Counted from the first letter of the stretch, positions 17,820 through 26,636 are shown. The stretch is DNA of 64,000 bases from Sphingobacterium arenae (GCF_014692505.1 NZ_JACNYK010000002.1:868001-932000); one strand, 5' to 3'. Notes: generated from the letters alone by a model not told the origin. Numbers and translations are program-made.

Positions 17820-18947
17820 ATGCTAAAGAGTCGAATAATCTGTTTATTGGGCATGATTTTGGCATCGCAGACTGCCTTAACCCAAAGCCTACAATTGTAC
17901 ACCACCTATCCAAAGGTTTCGGTATCTCCAGGGGAGATCATCGACTACAATGTGGAACTAATCAACAACAGCTCGTCTACACGAAACGGAAGAATCAGCC
18001 TTCAAAATCTGCCAAAAGGCTGGGATTACGAAATGAAGTCAGGAAACTATACTGCGGAGGAGATCTCCGTTTTACCAAAAGAACGGAAATCGCTTAACTT
18101 AAAGGTCATTGTACCTTCCAAAATAGAAAAAGGGCAGTATCGATTCCGACTGGTTGCACAAGGCGAATCGTCCTTACCGCTGACCGTTGATGTCACCACA
18201 GATGGCAAAACATCATCGGAATTCAACAGTCCGCAAACCAATATGGAGGGGTCAGCAAAATCAACTTTTACCTTCAATGCTTCTTTGTTAAACCGTTCTT
18301 CGGATGCACAGGTATATCGTCTCGGTGCCAATCTGCAGCCGGGATGGGGAGCAACATTCAAAGTAGACGGAAAACAGGTATCATCTGTTAATATAGAAGG
18401 CAACCAACGAAAAGATATCTTAATCGAAATCCTTCCTCCAGAAAGTGTCAAAAAAGGAAAATATACGATTCCGCTATTTGCCCAAAGTCCTCTCAATCAG
18501 TCGGATCTTTCTTTGGAAGTCGTCATTACGGGCTCCTATGAAATACAACTGACGACGCCGGAGGGGCTATTGAGCACAACAGCAACTGCCAATCGAAACA
18601 AATCGATCCAATTTCTGGTTAAAAATAATGGTAGTTCCGATCTGAGTCAAATTAATCTCAATGCCTCCGCCCCTTCACAATGGGAAGCCCATTTTGAGCC
18701 TAGCCGGATCAGCAGCCTCAAAGCCGGCGAGAGCCAAACCGTTACAGCGATCATTAAACCCGCTAAAAAAGCCGTTGCAGGGGACTACCAAATGACATTG
18801 GATGCAAAAAATAACGAAACAAGCGACAGTGTTAAATTCCGCGTAACCGTTGAAACTTCATTATTATGGGGTTGGGTAGGGATTTTGATTATCGCTATAG
18901 CCGTGGCACTGGTTTATTTTTTGATCCGTAAATATGGAAGGAGATAA
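17820..18947 (+). CDS. Exported NEW3-domain protein with C-terminal anchor
   Basis: A 375-residue protein with a signal peptide (about 1-22), three or more Ig-like NEW3 domains, and one C-terminal membrane helix (LLWGWVGILIIAIAVALVYFLI) followed by RKYGRR. NEW3 blocks read PKGWDYEM, LQPGWGATF and PSQWEAHF, each with the Gly/Trp seen in such beta-sandwiches. It is therefore membrane-anchored with its domains outside the cytoplasm. It is the first gene of an operon with an ABC ATPase and an ABC-2 permease, where it may bind a substrate or polymer at the cell surface. The substrate is unknown. Confidence 0.85.
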   Translation: MLKSRIICLLGMILASQTALTQSLQLYTTYPKVSVSPGEIIDYNVELINNSSSTRNGRISLQNLPKGWDYEMKSGNYTAEEISVLPKERKSLNLKVIVPSKIEKGQYRFRLVAQGESSLPLTVDVTTDGKTSSEFNSPQTNMEGSAKSTFTFNASLLNRSSDAQVYRLGANLQPGWGATFKVDGKQVSSVNIEGNQRKDILIEILPPESVKKGKYTIPLFAQSPLNQSDLSLEVVITGSYEIQLTTPEGLLSTTATANRNKSIQFLVKNNGSSDLSQINLNASAPSQWEAHFEPSRISSLKAGESQTVTAIIKPAKKAVAGDYQMTLDAKNNETSDSVKFRVTVETSLLWGWVGILIIAIAVALVYFLIRKYGRR

Positions 18948-18948
18948 A

Positions 18949-19905
18949 ATGGATAACCCTATTATTCGTGTACGGCAACTAACGAAAAAGTATGGGGATT
19001 TCACGGCGGTAGATCATTTGGATCTTGACATTGCAACCGGTGAGATTTTTGGATTATTGGGTCCAAACGGCGCCGGAAAATCGACCACGATCTTGATGCT
19101 TCTCGGTCTAAGTGAACCAACATCAGGCGAAATCGAGGTTTGTGGAACCGACCCCATTCGGTCGCCCATCGCTGTCAAACGCCTAGTGGGATACCTTCCC
19201 GACAACATTGGTTTTTACGAGAGCTGGACAGCACTGGAGAATCTGGTATTGACCGCGCAATTGAATGGAATTTCTTATACGGAAGCTCAACGACGTTCCC
19301 TTTCCTTATTGGAAAAAGTGGGGCTTCGAGACGTTGCTGAAAAAAAAGTAGGTAAATTTTCCAGAGGGATGCGGCAACGGCTCGGCTTGGCTGACAGTTT
19401 GATAAAAAACCCAAAAGTATTGATTCTGGACGAGCCGACCTTAGGATTGGATCCGATGGGCGTTAAAGATTTTACCTCGTTGATATTGCGTCTAAGCCGG
19501 GAAGAGAAGCTGACGGTCTTGCTATCCAGTCATCAGCTTTATCAAGTACAGCAAATCTGCGATCGTGTCGGCTTGTTTATACAAGGCAAATTGGTTGCTG
19601 ACGGTTCTATTCATGACTTAGCATCACGCTTATTTCAAGACAAACCGCGTCATATCCAACTCAAGGTACATCAAATGGATACACAACGAGCTCGCGGTAT
19701 TTTGGAAGAGATGCAAGATGTGAAGATAATCGGACAACAAGACAATCTATTCCATATCGATGGCGATGAAATCATCGTCCATCATCTAGCCAAGAAGCTG
19801 GTGGAACACGACATTCATATAACACAGCTGCAACAGCGCATTTATGGTATAGAAGATATTTACGCACATTATTTCGAAGGAGGGTCTACAAATGACGCTA
19901 AATAA
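18949..19905 (+). CDS. ABC transporter ATP-binding protein
   Basis: A 318-residue ATPase subunit of an ABC-2 type exporter. Walker A is GPNGAGKST, the signature is FSRGMRQRLG, Walker B is VLILDEPTLGLD, and the H-loop is SSHQL. The C-terminal 90 residues form the extra domain usual in export ATPases of this class. The ATG at 18949 overlaps the end of the NEW3 gene and follows GGAAGGAG (18937-18943), an unusually good ribosome site for this phylum. A longer start at 18934 is less likely. It is translationally coupled with both neighbours. Confidence 0.93.
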   Translation: MDNPIIRVRQLTKKYGDFTAVDHLDLDIATGEIFGLLGPNGAGKSTTILMLLGLSEPTSGEIEVCGTDPIRSPIAVKRLVGYLPDNIGFYESWTALENLVLTAQLNGISYTEAQRRSLSLLEKVGLRDVAEKKVGKFSRGMRQRLGLADSLIKNPKVLILDEPTLGLDPMGVKDFTSLILRLSREEKLTVLLSSHQLYQVQQICDRVGLFIQGKLVADGSIHDLASRLFQDKPRHIQLKVHQMDTQRARGILEEMQDVKIIGQQDNLFHIDGDEIIVHHLAKKLVEHDIHITQLQQRIYGIEDIYAHYFEGGSTNDAK

Positions 19906-20860
19906 AAATAATAATCTGTATGCTTTCTCCATTTTAGTGAAGAAAGAAATTGCTGATCATATTCGAAGCTGGAAATTTATTATCCTGTTGGCGATCATCC
20001 TGTTGACGTGTGTAGCCTCTTTATACACTTCTTTGCAGGCATTGAAAAACACAGCGCCTGGTCCGAACGATCCGGATGCAGCATTTTTCTTCCTCAAGAT
20101 TTTTACCACATCTGATGGTACGATGCCATCGTTCCATCTATTCGTTGGTTTTTTAGGTCCGTTGCTCGGCATCTGTTTGGGATTTGACGCCGTTAATTCC
20201 GAATTTAACGGACGCACCTTGGGTCGTATTTTGTCACAACCTATCCACCGGGATTATTTCCTCAACGCTAAATTTATTGGTTCGTTAACGGTGATAGGTG
20301 TTTTATTTACTTCCCTTGTTCTTCTAACCATAGGGGCGGCAACGTTACTGGTGGGTTTTCCACCAACCCTTATGGAATGCAACAGGCTTTTCCTCTTCAC
20401 GCTGTTAACCATCGTATATGTTGCTTTTTGGCTCAATTTATCTATCCTGTTTTCAGTTCGTTTTAAACACACCGCAACATCTGCTTTAGTAGCCATTGCG
20501 ATTTGGTTGTTCTTCACGGTGTTCTACCCCATCATGATCAATATCGTAGCAAAAGCGGTACAACCGAATCCGTATGCTTCGGAGGCCGAAATCATGCAAT
20601 ATCAACATTTTATGCTGACACTCATGCGCTTTGCGCCCAGCCAGCTCTATAGCGATGGCACCAATATGTTGCTTATGCCGTCCATCAGAAGTCTTGGCCC
20701 TTTGCACATGGAGCAATTGCAAGGAGCCATTCCATCACCGCTGCCTATCTGGGAAAGTATCAAAGTAGCCTGGTCGCAGATGGTCGCGTTAATTGCCTGC
20801 ACAATCATTTGTTTTGCAGCTTCTTATTATTTTTTCATGCGTAAAGAAATACGTTGTTAA
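19892..20860 (+). CDS. ABC-2 type transporter permease
   Basis: A 322-residue membrane protein with about six hydrophobic segments and a long extracytoplasmic loop after the first segment, as in ABC-2 and NosY-like permeases. The motif VNSEFNGRTLGRILSQPIHRDYFLNAKF is the coupling-helix region typical of these permeases. The start overlaps the ATPase gene by 14 bp behind an AAGGAGG-type site near 19878. With the NEW3 protein it forms a three-gene export or maintenance system; the cargo cannot be told from sequence. Confidence 0.9.
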   Translation: MTLNKNNNLYAFSILVKKEIADHIRSWKFIILLAIILLTCVASLYTSLQALKNTAPGPNDPDAAFFFLKIFTTSDGTMPSFHLFVGFLGPLLGICLGFDAVNSEFNGRTLGRILSQPIHRDYFLNAKFIGSLTVIGVLFTSLVLLTIGAATLLVGFPPTLMECNRLFLFTLLTIVYVAFWLNLSILFSVRFKHTATSALVAIAIWLFFTVFYPIMINIVAKAVQPNPYASEAEIMQYQHFMLTLMRFAPSQLYSDGTNMLLMPSIRSLGPLHMEQLQGAIPSPLPIWESIKVAWSQMVALIACTIICFAASYYFFMRKEIRC

Positions 20861-20939
20861 AGAAAGGGGGATGGATGCAAATTATGTAGCTAACGTGTGT
20901 TACGTGATTTTTTAATGCATAGAAACCACGGTTTATCAA

Positions 20940-20962
20940 GGGAGTTACCATAGGTAACTCCC
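20940..20962 (+). terminator. Strong hairpin downstream of the ABC operon
   Basis: Perfect 10-bp stem GGGAGTTACC / GGTAACTCCC with an ATA loop, 80 bases after the permease stop. The following bases are ATTTCTAAC, only partly T-rich, so it is a probable rather than certain terminator. Confidence 0.55.
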
Positions 20963-21259
20963 ATTTCTAACAATTTATAGTTTACAGAAAAAAATCCGCG
21001 ATATGGTTGTCTTAATATTTTATAAAATAGACTTCATCCTCCACACTACCGAATCCCTTATCTAAAACGAAAGCTTTCATTTTAGATATAGCTAACAATA
21101 ATACTATTATTTATTTTTTTGATTTAACTATTATCTCCGTAGTGTTTATGCAATGTCCCGCAATTCGTCATCTATTTTGTTAAGCAGGCTTTCACAGAAA
21201 TTATCCATAAAAAATCTTATATCTATATCGTCGTCGTTGTTAATTATTAAGTACATAGG

Positions 21260-21287
21260 GCTGTAATAAAAGAATCGATTACAGCCT
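21260..21287 (-). terminator. Hairpin after the MutS2-like gene
   Basis: GGCTGTAAT (21260-21268) pairs with ATTACAGCC (21279-21287), 9 bases after the stop at 21297. There is no T-run on the minus-strand side. Confidence 0.4.
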
Positions 21288-21296
21288 CAATCCAGA

Positions 21297-23198
21297 CTAT
21301 GTTGCCGAGTTCAGTTTACTCAACTTAACTTTAGTTTTAAAAGCCCCGAACGCCACTGTGGCTTGGGTAGCCGATAGTTTGAGAATGCTTCCTACTGTGG
21401 TTTGACCTTTTAAAGTAACTTTATCTCCTACAATAAAGCCTGGGCTAATAACCACATTCGACACGCTCCTACTTTCTTGTGGTTGGCCTTTCGCTACTTG
21501 AGGTTCCTTTTGTCTCACAGACGGTTCATGGATTATTTCTTTTCGTTTATTCTCCCAATACAGTTTGTCTTTTGCAATAGATTGGAGAAAATTATCCATG
21601 TTGATAAATTCCTCCCCAATTTTACTGGAAGCACCGGCTATAATACTCTCTTCCAAACCTATCCTTCTGGCTACTTCTATGGCAAATGAACTACCCGGAT
21701 TTCCTATGGAGAGTTTGTACATCGGGCGGTTGTTTTCCGTGTCATAAAGCATAGCTCCGTTTACTATACCAGGTGTTTTGTATGCAAAATGCTTTAGATT
21801 TTGGAAGTGCGTGGTAATCAAGCCGAAACTTCCTTTATTGTTGAAGCGCTCTAAAAGAGTTTCAGCAATAGCACCACCTATCTGTGGTTCGGTTCCTCCA
21901 CCAAACTCATCGATGAGCAGCAGTGTTTTTTCATCGTTATTTTCCACAAAAAACTTCATGCTAGTTAAGTGTGAAGTATATGTGCTTAAACTATTTTCCA
22001 TACTTTGACCGTCACCAATATCCATAAAAACACGATGGAAAATGCCCGCTTTTGAACCAGTTTCTACTGGTATGAGTAAACCACATTGTAACATATACTG
22101 TAATAAAGCTATCGTTTTTAGACAAAGCGATTTTCCTCCGGCATTGACACCTGATATTATCAGTATCCTATTTTCTTGTGTCAACTGTATATCTAATGGA
22201 TGTGCATTCTGGTTCTGTAACCGAAGTGCTATGTCCAGCAAGGGATGTATGGCTTTGTTCCACTCTATATTTTGTTTGTTCTCAAACACAGGTTTCAGTG
22301 CATTTATGCGTAACGCAAACGAGGCTTTGGCTTGGATAAAGTCAATAGTTCCAAGAAAGTCATATGATTTTAACAGGTCGGAAACTTCAGGCCTTATCAA
22401 ATTCGTAAATTCTACCAATATTCGAGCAATTTCTTTCCGTTCGTCATTCTGCAATTCCCGTAAGCGAGCGGATGCTTCGACTACCACCTCTGGCTCAATA
22501 AAAAATGTTTTCCCGCTGCCTGAACTGTCTCTAACGACGCCTTTTATTTTCCTCTTGTTCGATGCCGCTACGGGAATGAGGTAGTGGCCACCACGCATAT
22601 CTGCTTGCACATCTCTTCCGATTACACCTTGTGCTTGTGCCGTACGGAGTGCAACTGCCATAGCTTTACTTACCTCTTTTTCCGCTTCGATTTTATTTTT
22701 ACGGATATTGAACAGTAGTTTGGATGCGTTGTCTTTTATCTGCCCACACTTGTCGAGTATCGAATTTGCACGCGCTATGATGACCGGAAATGTCCTTATT
22801 TGATCTGTCAATCGTTTCAGTTCGGGGTACTTTGCCCTACCCGGCTGATTCGTGAATTCGTTGTTCAGAAATTCCACGATACGGGCGGTTGTATCCAATG
22901 AATCTGCTAATTGGGGAATTTCTTTTTCTGACAACCAAAATGTATTGTCACTTTCAGCTCGCTCAAGCGTATCACGCAGGTCAATAAAATTCTCTTTAGG
23001 AATACTCTCTTTGTTGCTTATAATCTGTAAAAATTCATGAGTCTGGGTCAACCATTGCTCGATTGTCTCGAAATCGGTTGAAAAACGCATAGCGTCTACC
23101 TTGTCGATGCCTAAGGGACTCAAGCATTTTTCTTTAATATACTCACGTACAGTGTCAAAATCTATTTTATTTTCGAAATTTACTGGATAAATATTCAT
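21297..23198 (-). CDS. MutS2-type ATPase lacking the Smr nuclease domain
   Basis: A 633-residue MutS-family protein. Residues 1-330 are the MutS core/clamp of the MutS2 type (GGHYLIPV, GVVRDSSGSGKTFFIEPEVVVE). The ATPase follows with Walker A GVNAGGKS near 349-356, Walker B LLLIDEFGGGTE, and ITTHFQNLK. Full MutS2 is about 780-800 residues and ends in a KOW-like segment plus an Smr endonuclease. Here the KOW-like segment is present (VGDKVTLKGQTTVGSILKL) and the protein stops soon after it, with a shortened coiled coil and no Smr domain. It may act in branched-DNA or ribosome-collision processing without nuclease activity. It stands alone in an accessory-looking region. Confidence 0.85.
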   Translation of the reverse strand: MNIYPVNFENKIDFDTVREYIKEKCLSPLGIDKVDAMRFSTDFETIEQWLTQTHEFLQIISNKESIPKENFIDLRDTLERAESDNTFWLSEKEIPQLADSLDTTARIVEFLNNEFTNQPGRAKYPELKRLTDQIRTFPVIIARANSILDKCGQIKDNASKLLFNIRKNKIEAEKEVSKAMAVALRTAQAQGVIGRDVQADMRGGHYLIPVAASNKRKIKGVVRDSSGSGKTFFIEPEVVVEASARLRELQNDERKEIARILVEFTNLIRPEVSDLLKSYDFLGTIDFIQAKASFALRINALKPVFENKQNIEWNKAIHPLLDIALRLQNQNAHPLDIQLTQENRILIISGVNAGGKSLCLKTIALLQYMLQCGLLIPVETGSKAGIFHRVFMDIGDGQSMENSLSTYTSHLTSMKFFVENNDEKTLLLIDEFGGGTEPQIGGAIAETLLERFNNKGSFGLITTHFQNLKHFAYKTPGIVNGAMLYDTENNRPMYKLSIGNPGSSFAIEVARRIGLEESIIAGASSKIGEEFINMDNFLQSIAKDKLYWENKRKEIIHEPSVRQKEPQVAKGQPQESRSVSNVVISPGFIVGDKVTLKGQTTVGSILKLSATQATVAFGAFKTKVKLSKLNSAT

Positions 23199-23487
23199 CT
23201 CAAATGTATTAAATAGCCAACAATCAAACTATTGAAGTCTGAATCGCAACTTGTTGTCAAAATGTAAATGGTTTTATCTGAGATTGCCCATACCGCATCC
23301 TGGTACTGTCCTTTTTACGATACCGGGAATAATTATCCCTTGCGTATCTAACAGCGTCCGGGCTTCTGTGTGGAGAGAAGCAAAATGGCGATATGGTGTT
23401 TATGCGGAAAGAAAAAACATAATTAAAATGCTATTCTGAATGAAGGCAAAGATACTCTAATATTATTTATGTTCCTAATATGAGCTG

Positions 23488-24350
23488 CTAAATACCGTTA
23501 CTTTTAAGGGCTTTGGAGATTAGTAGCCAATCTACTTGCATATTCGGAACGACCCAAAATGCCAAACCACCTTCGGGAATTGTATATGTTGCTTTATTTC
23601 CAATATGTTTATTCAACAAGGCTACCATAAAATCTCTTTTTGCTTTCTAATGATTGGTTGCCTTTTTGATATGCCGTTTTATGGTGCCGTCTTTGATAAG
23701 CTGTAAAACAGCCTGTTCCATGATGCTGTCGCTCTGTACATCGATAATCTTTCGCAAGCTGCTTACTTGTTCAATCAAAGCGCTGTCATTGCTTGCCAAA
23801 TAACCGATACGAATGGCGGGTGCAAAAACTTTACTCATGGTACCAATGTAAACATAATTTTTAAGTTCTGTAAAACTGGACAAGGGCAATACAGGCCGAT
23901 ACCTAAAATGAAACTCATTATCGTAGTCATCTTCAATAATTGTGAATCCATATTGATTGGAAAGCGCTATCAATTCCAATCTCCTATTTAAACTCATCGT
24001 AACCGTTGTTGGGTATTGATGATGAGGGGTAACATAGATGGCCTTGATCTGTTTGCCCGATTTCAAATAATAGATGACATCGTCAATCAGTAAACCATTT
24101 TTATCAACGCTTACTGGTAATAGATTTGCTTTCGCGTGCTCAAATGCCTTCCATGCCGGTTTATATCCCGGGTTTTCAACAAGTACATAATCGTCTTTTT
24201 CAAATAAACATTGTGCGGTTAAGTACATGCCCATTTGACTTTCGCGGGTGATACAAATGCTATGCTCATCAACCTGCATGCACCTTTGATGGTTTAGCAT
24301 TTGGACAATCGCCTTTCTAAATTCCATCCCTTCAACATCTGGACTATCTA
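23488..24350 (-). pseudogene. Broken PdxR/MocR-type regulator (aminotransferase-like domain)
   Basis: The readable frame 24327-23647 encodes a fold-type I aminotransferase-like domain of MocR regulators. PHHQYPTTVTMSLNRR, IIEDDYDNEFHFRYRP and the PLP-lysine region YIGTMSKVFAPAIRIGY are all clear. The N-terminal GntR-type winged helix (about 70-100 residues) is missing; only a short degraded lead-in can be read to about 24350. After codon 226 there is an in-frame TAG at 23647-23649. Homology then continues in the same frame for about 52 codons (KRDFMVALLNKHIG, then EGGLAFWVVP) to a second early stop at 23488. With no DNA-binding domain and two truncations it is very probably a pseudogene. The gap 23199-23487 beyond it holds nothing I recognise. 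Confidence 0.82.
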
Positions 24351-24381
24351 TTTTTGTAAAAACTACATCATTATGCTAATC

Positions 24382-24420
24382 CAAAGATACAATACTTTTG
24401 TATTGCAATAATGCAACAAA
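24382..24420. promoter_or_regulatory. Back-to-back promoters and palindrome between pdxR remnant and dapA-like cassette
   Basis: A minus-strand -7 box TATCTTTG (24382-24389) and a plus-strand box TACTTTTG (24393-24400) lie back to back. They are followed by the palindrome TATTGCAATA (24401-24410) and the related ATGCAAC. This is the usual place for a MocR-type operator. Confidence 0.5.
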
Positions 24421-24439
24421 ACAATAAAAATTTTCAATT

Positions 24440-24598
24440 ATGTCAAAATTAGAAACAGCGACAGAGGTCAAGAAATCAAGTCATGCAGAACAAAAGCAGT
24501 TCAGCTCCAAAGACTTTCATCAAACATTTGCAAGACCGACGTATGTGAAGCCCTCACACGTTATTCACAAAAATGTTGAAAATGCCTCACAACTTTAA
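24440..24598 (+). CDS. Short 52-codon ORF, unknown, possible remnant
   Basis: A 52-residue frame (MSKLETATEVKKSSH to HKNVENASQL) begins 40 bases after a good promoter box and precedes the dapA-like gene by 64 bp. It is polar, without membrane segment or motif. I do not recognise it. After its stop the same DNA reads NLVVALREEEGRDF in the same frame, so it could be the start of a gene broken by a nonsense change. It may be a real small protein, a remnant, or just a leader. Confidence 0.35.
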   Translation: MSKLETATEVKKSSHAEQKQFSSKDFHQTFARPTYVKPSHVIHKNVENASQL

Positions 24599-24662
24599 AA
24601 TCTTGTGGTAGCGCTTCGTGAAGAAGAGGGAAGAGATTTTTAATTTTTAAAACAAGCATTAT

Positions 24663-25562
24663 ATGAACAAAATACCATTTAAAGGTGTAATTGCATACCC
24701 AGTTACTCCCTTTGACGACAGCGAAACAGCTGATATCCTGTTATTCAAAAAACAGGTAGAGCGTTTGGTTACAAACGGTTCGCACGGTATTGCTCCATTG
24801 GGAAGTACAGGTGTGATGCCTTATCTCAATGATTCCGAAAAAGAAGCGATAACCGAAGCGACAATGCAACAGCTAGCCGGCAGAGTGCCTACTTTGGTAG
24901 GTGTTTCCAATCTGACTACGGACAAAACTATGTACCACGCCAAATTTGCTGAAAAAGCTGGTGCAACAGCGGTAATGATCATCCCTATGAGTTATTGGAA
25001 ATTAACCGATGAGGAAATTATCAAACATTATGATGCTGTTACTTCCAAGATTTCTATCCCCATAATGGCATACAATAATCCAATAACAGGTGGTGTGGAC
25101 ATGTCACCTTCATTATTAAAACGTTTGTTGGAAATTCCAAATGTTACGATGATAAAGGAAAGCTCGGGTGACATTCAGCGTATGCACTATTTAAGGAAAG
25201 GGCTGGGCGAAGAAGTTGCTTTTTTCAACGGCTCTAATCCTTTGGCATTAGCAGCATTTTCAGCTGGTGCTAGAGGCTGGTGCACCGCTGCTCCGAACCT
25301 GATTCCAGAACTTAATCTTGCATTGTACAATGCAATACAAGAAAATAATTTGGGTAAAGCACAAAGCTTATTCTATAAACAGTTTGCTTTATTGAAGTTT
25401 ATTGTAGCAAAAGGTCTTGCAGGCTCTATTAAGGCAGGCTTAGATCTGTTGGGAGTAGGTGGTGGCGGTTTCAAAAGCCCTTTGAAGCCGCTTAGCGAAA
25501 ATGAAATCGTGGAATTGGACAGTATCCTTTCTTCTATTGAAAGCGAGGTTTATCAATATTAA
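24663..25562 (+). CDS. Dihydrodipicolinate synthase family aldolase
   Basis: A 299-residue (beta/alpha)8 class I aldolase of the DapA/NAL family. The Schiff-base lysine is Lys165 (MIKESSGD) and the active-site tyrosine is Tyr137 (YNNP). The usual GTTGE loop reads GSTGV at 47-51, so the Glu is lost. This argues against true DapA and for a relative acting on another 2-oxo acid or aldehyde (for example hydroxyproline or sugar-acid breakdown). It is followed by a thioredoxin-like and a ferredoxin gene on the same strand. The pyruvate-derived chemistry is family knowledge; the substrate is unknown. Confidence 0.85.
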   Translation: MNKIPFKGVIAYPVTPFDDSETADILLFKKQVERLVTNGSHGIAPLGSTGVMPYLNDSEKEAITEATMQQLAGRVPTLVGVSNLTTDKTMYHAKFAEKAGATAVMIIPMSYWKLTDEEIIKHYDAVTSKISIPIMAYNNPITGGVDMSPSLLKRLLEIPNVTMIKESSGDIQRMHYLRKGLGEEVAFFNGSNPLALAAFSAGARGWCTAAPNLIPELNLALYNAIQENNLGKAQSLFYKQFALLKFIVAKGLAGSIKAGLDLLGVGGGGFKSPLKPLSENEIVELDSILSSIESEVYQY

Positions 25563-25586
25563 TCATCATTTAAAAACAAAGCAAAA

Positions 25587-25817
25587 ATGACAAAAGAAAT
25601 TTTTTATCATGCGGTTTGTCCCGTATGCGTAAGGGCAGAAAGGGACATTTTAGATCTTATTCCTGAAAATCAGGTGGAATTAATTCATTTGGATACAGAC
25701 AAAACAAAAGTTAAAGACGCAGAAAACGCAGACGTAAAGTCTTTTCCTGCATTGGTTCTGTCTAACGGCAATGTGTTACACATCAATTTTGGTGCTAAGA
25801 TCGAAGATGTAAAATAA
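25587..25817 (+). CDS. Thioredoxin/glutaredoxin-like small protein
   Basis: A 76-residue thioredoxin-fold mini protein with the CPVC motif at Cys11-Cys14. Next come the expected strand (VELIHLDTD) and cis-proline region (VKSFPALVLSNG). The length is typical of glutaredoxin-like proteins. It lies 24 bp after the dapA-like gene and probably shares its mRNA. A role as a thiol reductant or redox partner for the cassette is likely, but no target is known. Confidence 0.8.
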   Translation: MTKEIFYHAVCPVCVRAERDILDLIPENQVELIHLDTDKTKVKDAENADVKSFPALVLSNGNVLHINFGAKIEDVK

Positions 25818-25905
25818 ACATCATTCCAAAGCCCGGAAATAACATACTTTTTCGGGATTTATAAACTTTCATTTTACACATCATTTATCCAAAGACAATA
25901 CTTAT

Positions 25906-26238
25906 ATGAAGGCAGAAGAAGAAAATATCCCTGCCGAAATCCAAAACGAGCAACCGGAAAACGTGGAAGTAACGTTGACTCTAAACGGCACTACACAGTA
26001 TATTGTGTGGAATAGGCAAATACCTTTGCTTGATGCATTGCTTAATGCCGGTGTTGATGCTCCGCATTCCTGTTGCAGAGGTACATGTGGCACTTGTGTA
26101 TGCAAATTGGAGGAGGGCGAAGTGCGTTTAAAAAGGAATTTCATCTTATCTGAAGCCCAAATACAGCAAGGTTTGATTTTAGCTTGTGTGTCTGTTCCTA
26201 TAAGCGACAGCATTAAGATCAACTATGATAAGTTATAA
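25906..26238 (+). CDS. Plant-type [2Fe-2S] ferredoxin
   Basis: A 110-residue electron carrier. The cluster ligands are Cys56, Cys61 and Cys64 (SCCRGTCGTC, CX4CX2C) and Cys94 (ILACVS), the pattern of plant-type and oxygenase-type ferredoxins. An N-terminal extension of about 20 residues is acidic. Placement as last gene of the dapA-like cassette suggests it feeds electrons to an oxygenase or reductase that is not encoded in this window. No reductase partner gene is nearby. Confidence 0.87.
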   Translation: MKAEEENIPAEIQNEQPENVEVTLTLNGTTQYIVWNRQIPLLDALLNAGVDAPHSCCRGTCGTCVCKLEEGEVRLKRNFILSEAQIQQGLILACVSVPISDSIKINYDKL

Positions 26239-26295
26239 TCTTTAAACAAGAAAACAGTATATTTATCGGTTATACTTCCTTTACCGTAGCCTATT

Positions 26296-26496
26296 GTGGA
26301 GTGGGTATTAACCGTTTGGCAAAAACTACAATATTGGATTATATTTTTCAATACGTTTCAAAAGTATATTTTCATCGGGGCAAACAATATCCGTTCGCGC
26401 ATAGCCACCGAGCGGATCGATGCAAATAAAATTGCGGAGGAAGTCGTAACCTATCCCAACGGAGTATCAACTGAATTCTGTGTACGAAATCAATAA
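26296..26496 (+). CDS. Doubtful 66-codon ORF or gene remnant
   Basis: A 66-residue frame, ending ERIDANKIAEEVVTYPNGVS and then a short tail. The N-terminal half looks random and the C-terminal half looks protein-like, as in a remnant of a longer gene. No family recognised. Bases 26239-26593 hold nothing else clear. Confidence 0.2.
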   Translation: MEWVLTVWQKLQYWIIFFNTFQKYIFIGANNIRSRIATERIDANKIAEEVVTYPNGVSTEFCVRNQ

Positions 26497-26593
26497 GAAA
26501 ATTTACAAACCGACAAAATCTATGGGGTGATGAGGGATAAAGTATACTGCATATAAAATCGAATTACTCATAAAGGTTTTTTTTATTTAGGTA

Positions 26594-26626
26594 TTCGTGA
26601 ATGCAGCGCATTTTATTTAGGTTTGT
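26594..26626 (+). promoter_or_regulatory. Shared promoter/operator element, copy 2 (LuxE-like gene)
   Basis: Same 33-bp element as at 16721-16753, differing only in two bases of the dyad loop (AATGC-AGC-GCATT). The -7 box TAGGTTTG is at 26618-26625. Transcription should begin near 26632, about 5 bases before the ATG at 26637, so the mRNA would be almost leaderless. ATTTAGGT also occurs at 26585, giving a partial tandem copy. Confidence 0.6.
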
Positions 26627-26636
26627 GCGTAACGGT

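Larger units (their letters stand above)
20861..21296. other. Gene-free spacer between convergent units
   Basis: About 435 bp between the permease and the MutS2-like gene. It holds two hairpins (listed separately) and otherwise AT-rich sequence. Short minus-strand frames near 21150-21260 are broken by stops. I see no RNA gene or repeat. Confidence 0.6.

Noticed and set aside
21146..21260. Apparent short protein frame on the minus strand
   Set aside because: On careful reading of the line junction at 21240/21241 the frame is broken by a stop; only about 20 codons remain.
22042..22584. 180-codon plus-strand ORF
   Set aside because: Shadow of the MutS2-like gene; the minus strand carries the ATPase motifs here.
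23647..23649. TAG in the MocR gene as programmed readthrough or pyrrolysine
   Set aside because: The gene also lacks its DNA-binding domain and has a second early stop, so decay is the simpler reading.
24663..25562. Call as dapA of lysine synthesis
   Set aside because: The GTTGE loop is GSTGV and the neighbours are redox proteins, so a different aldolase activity is more likely.
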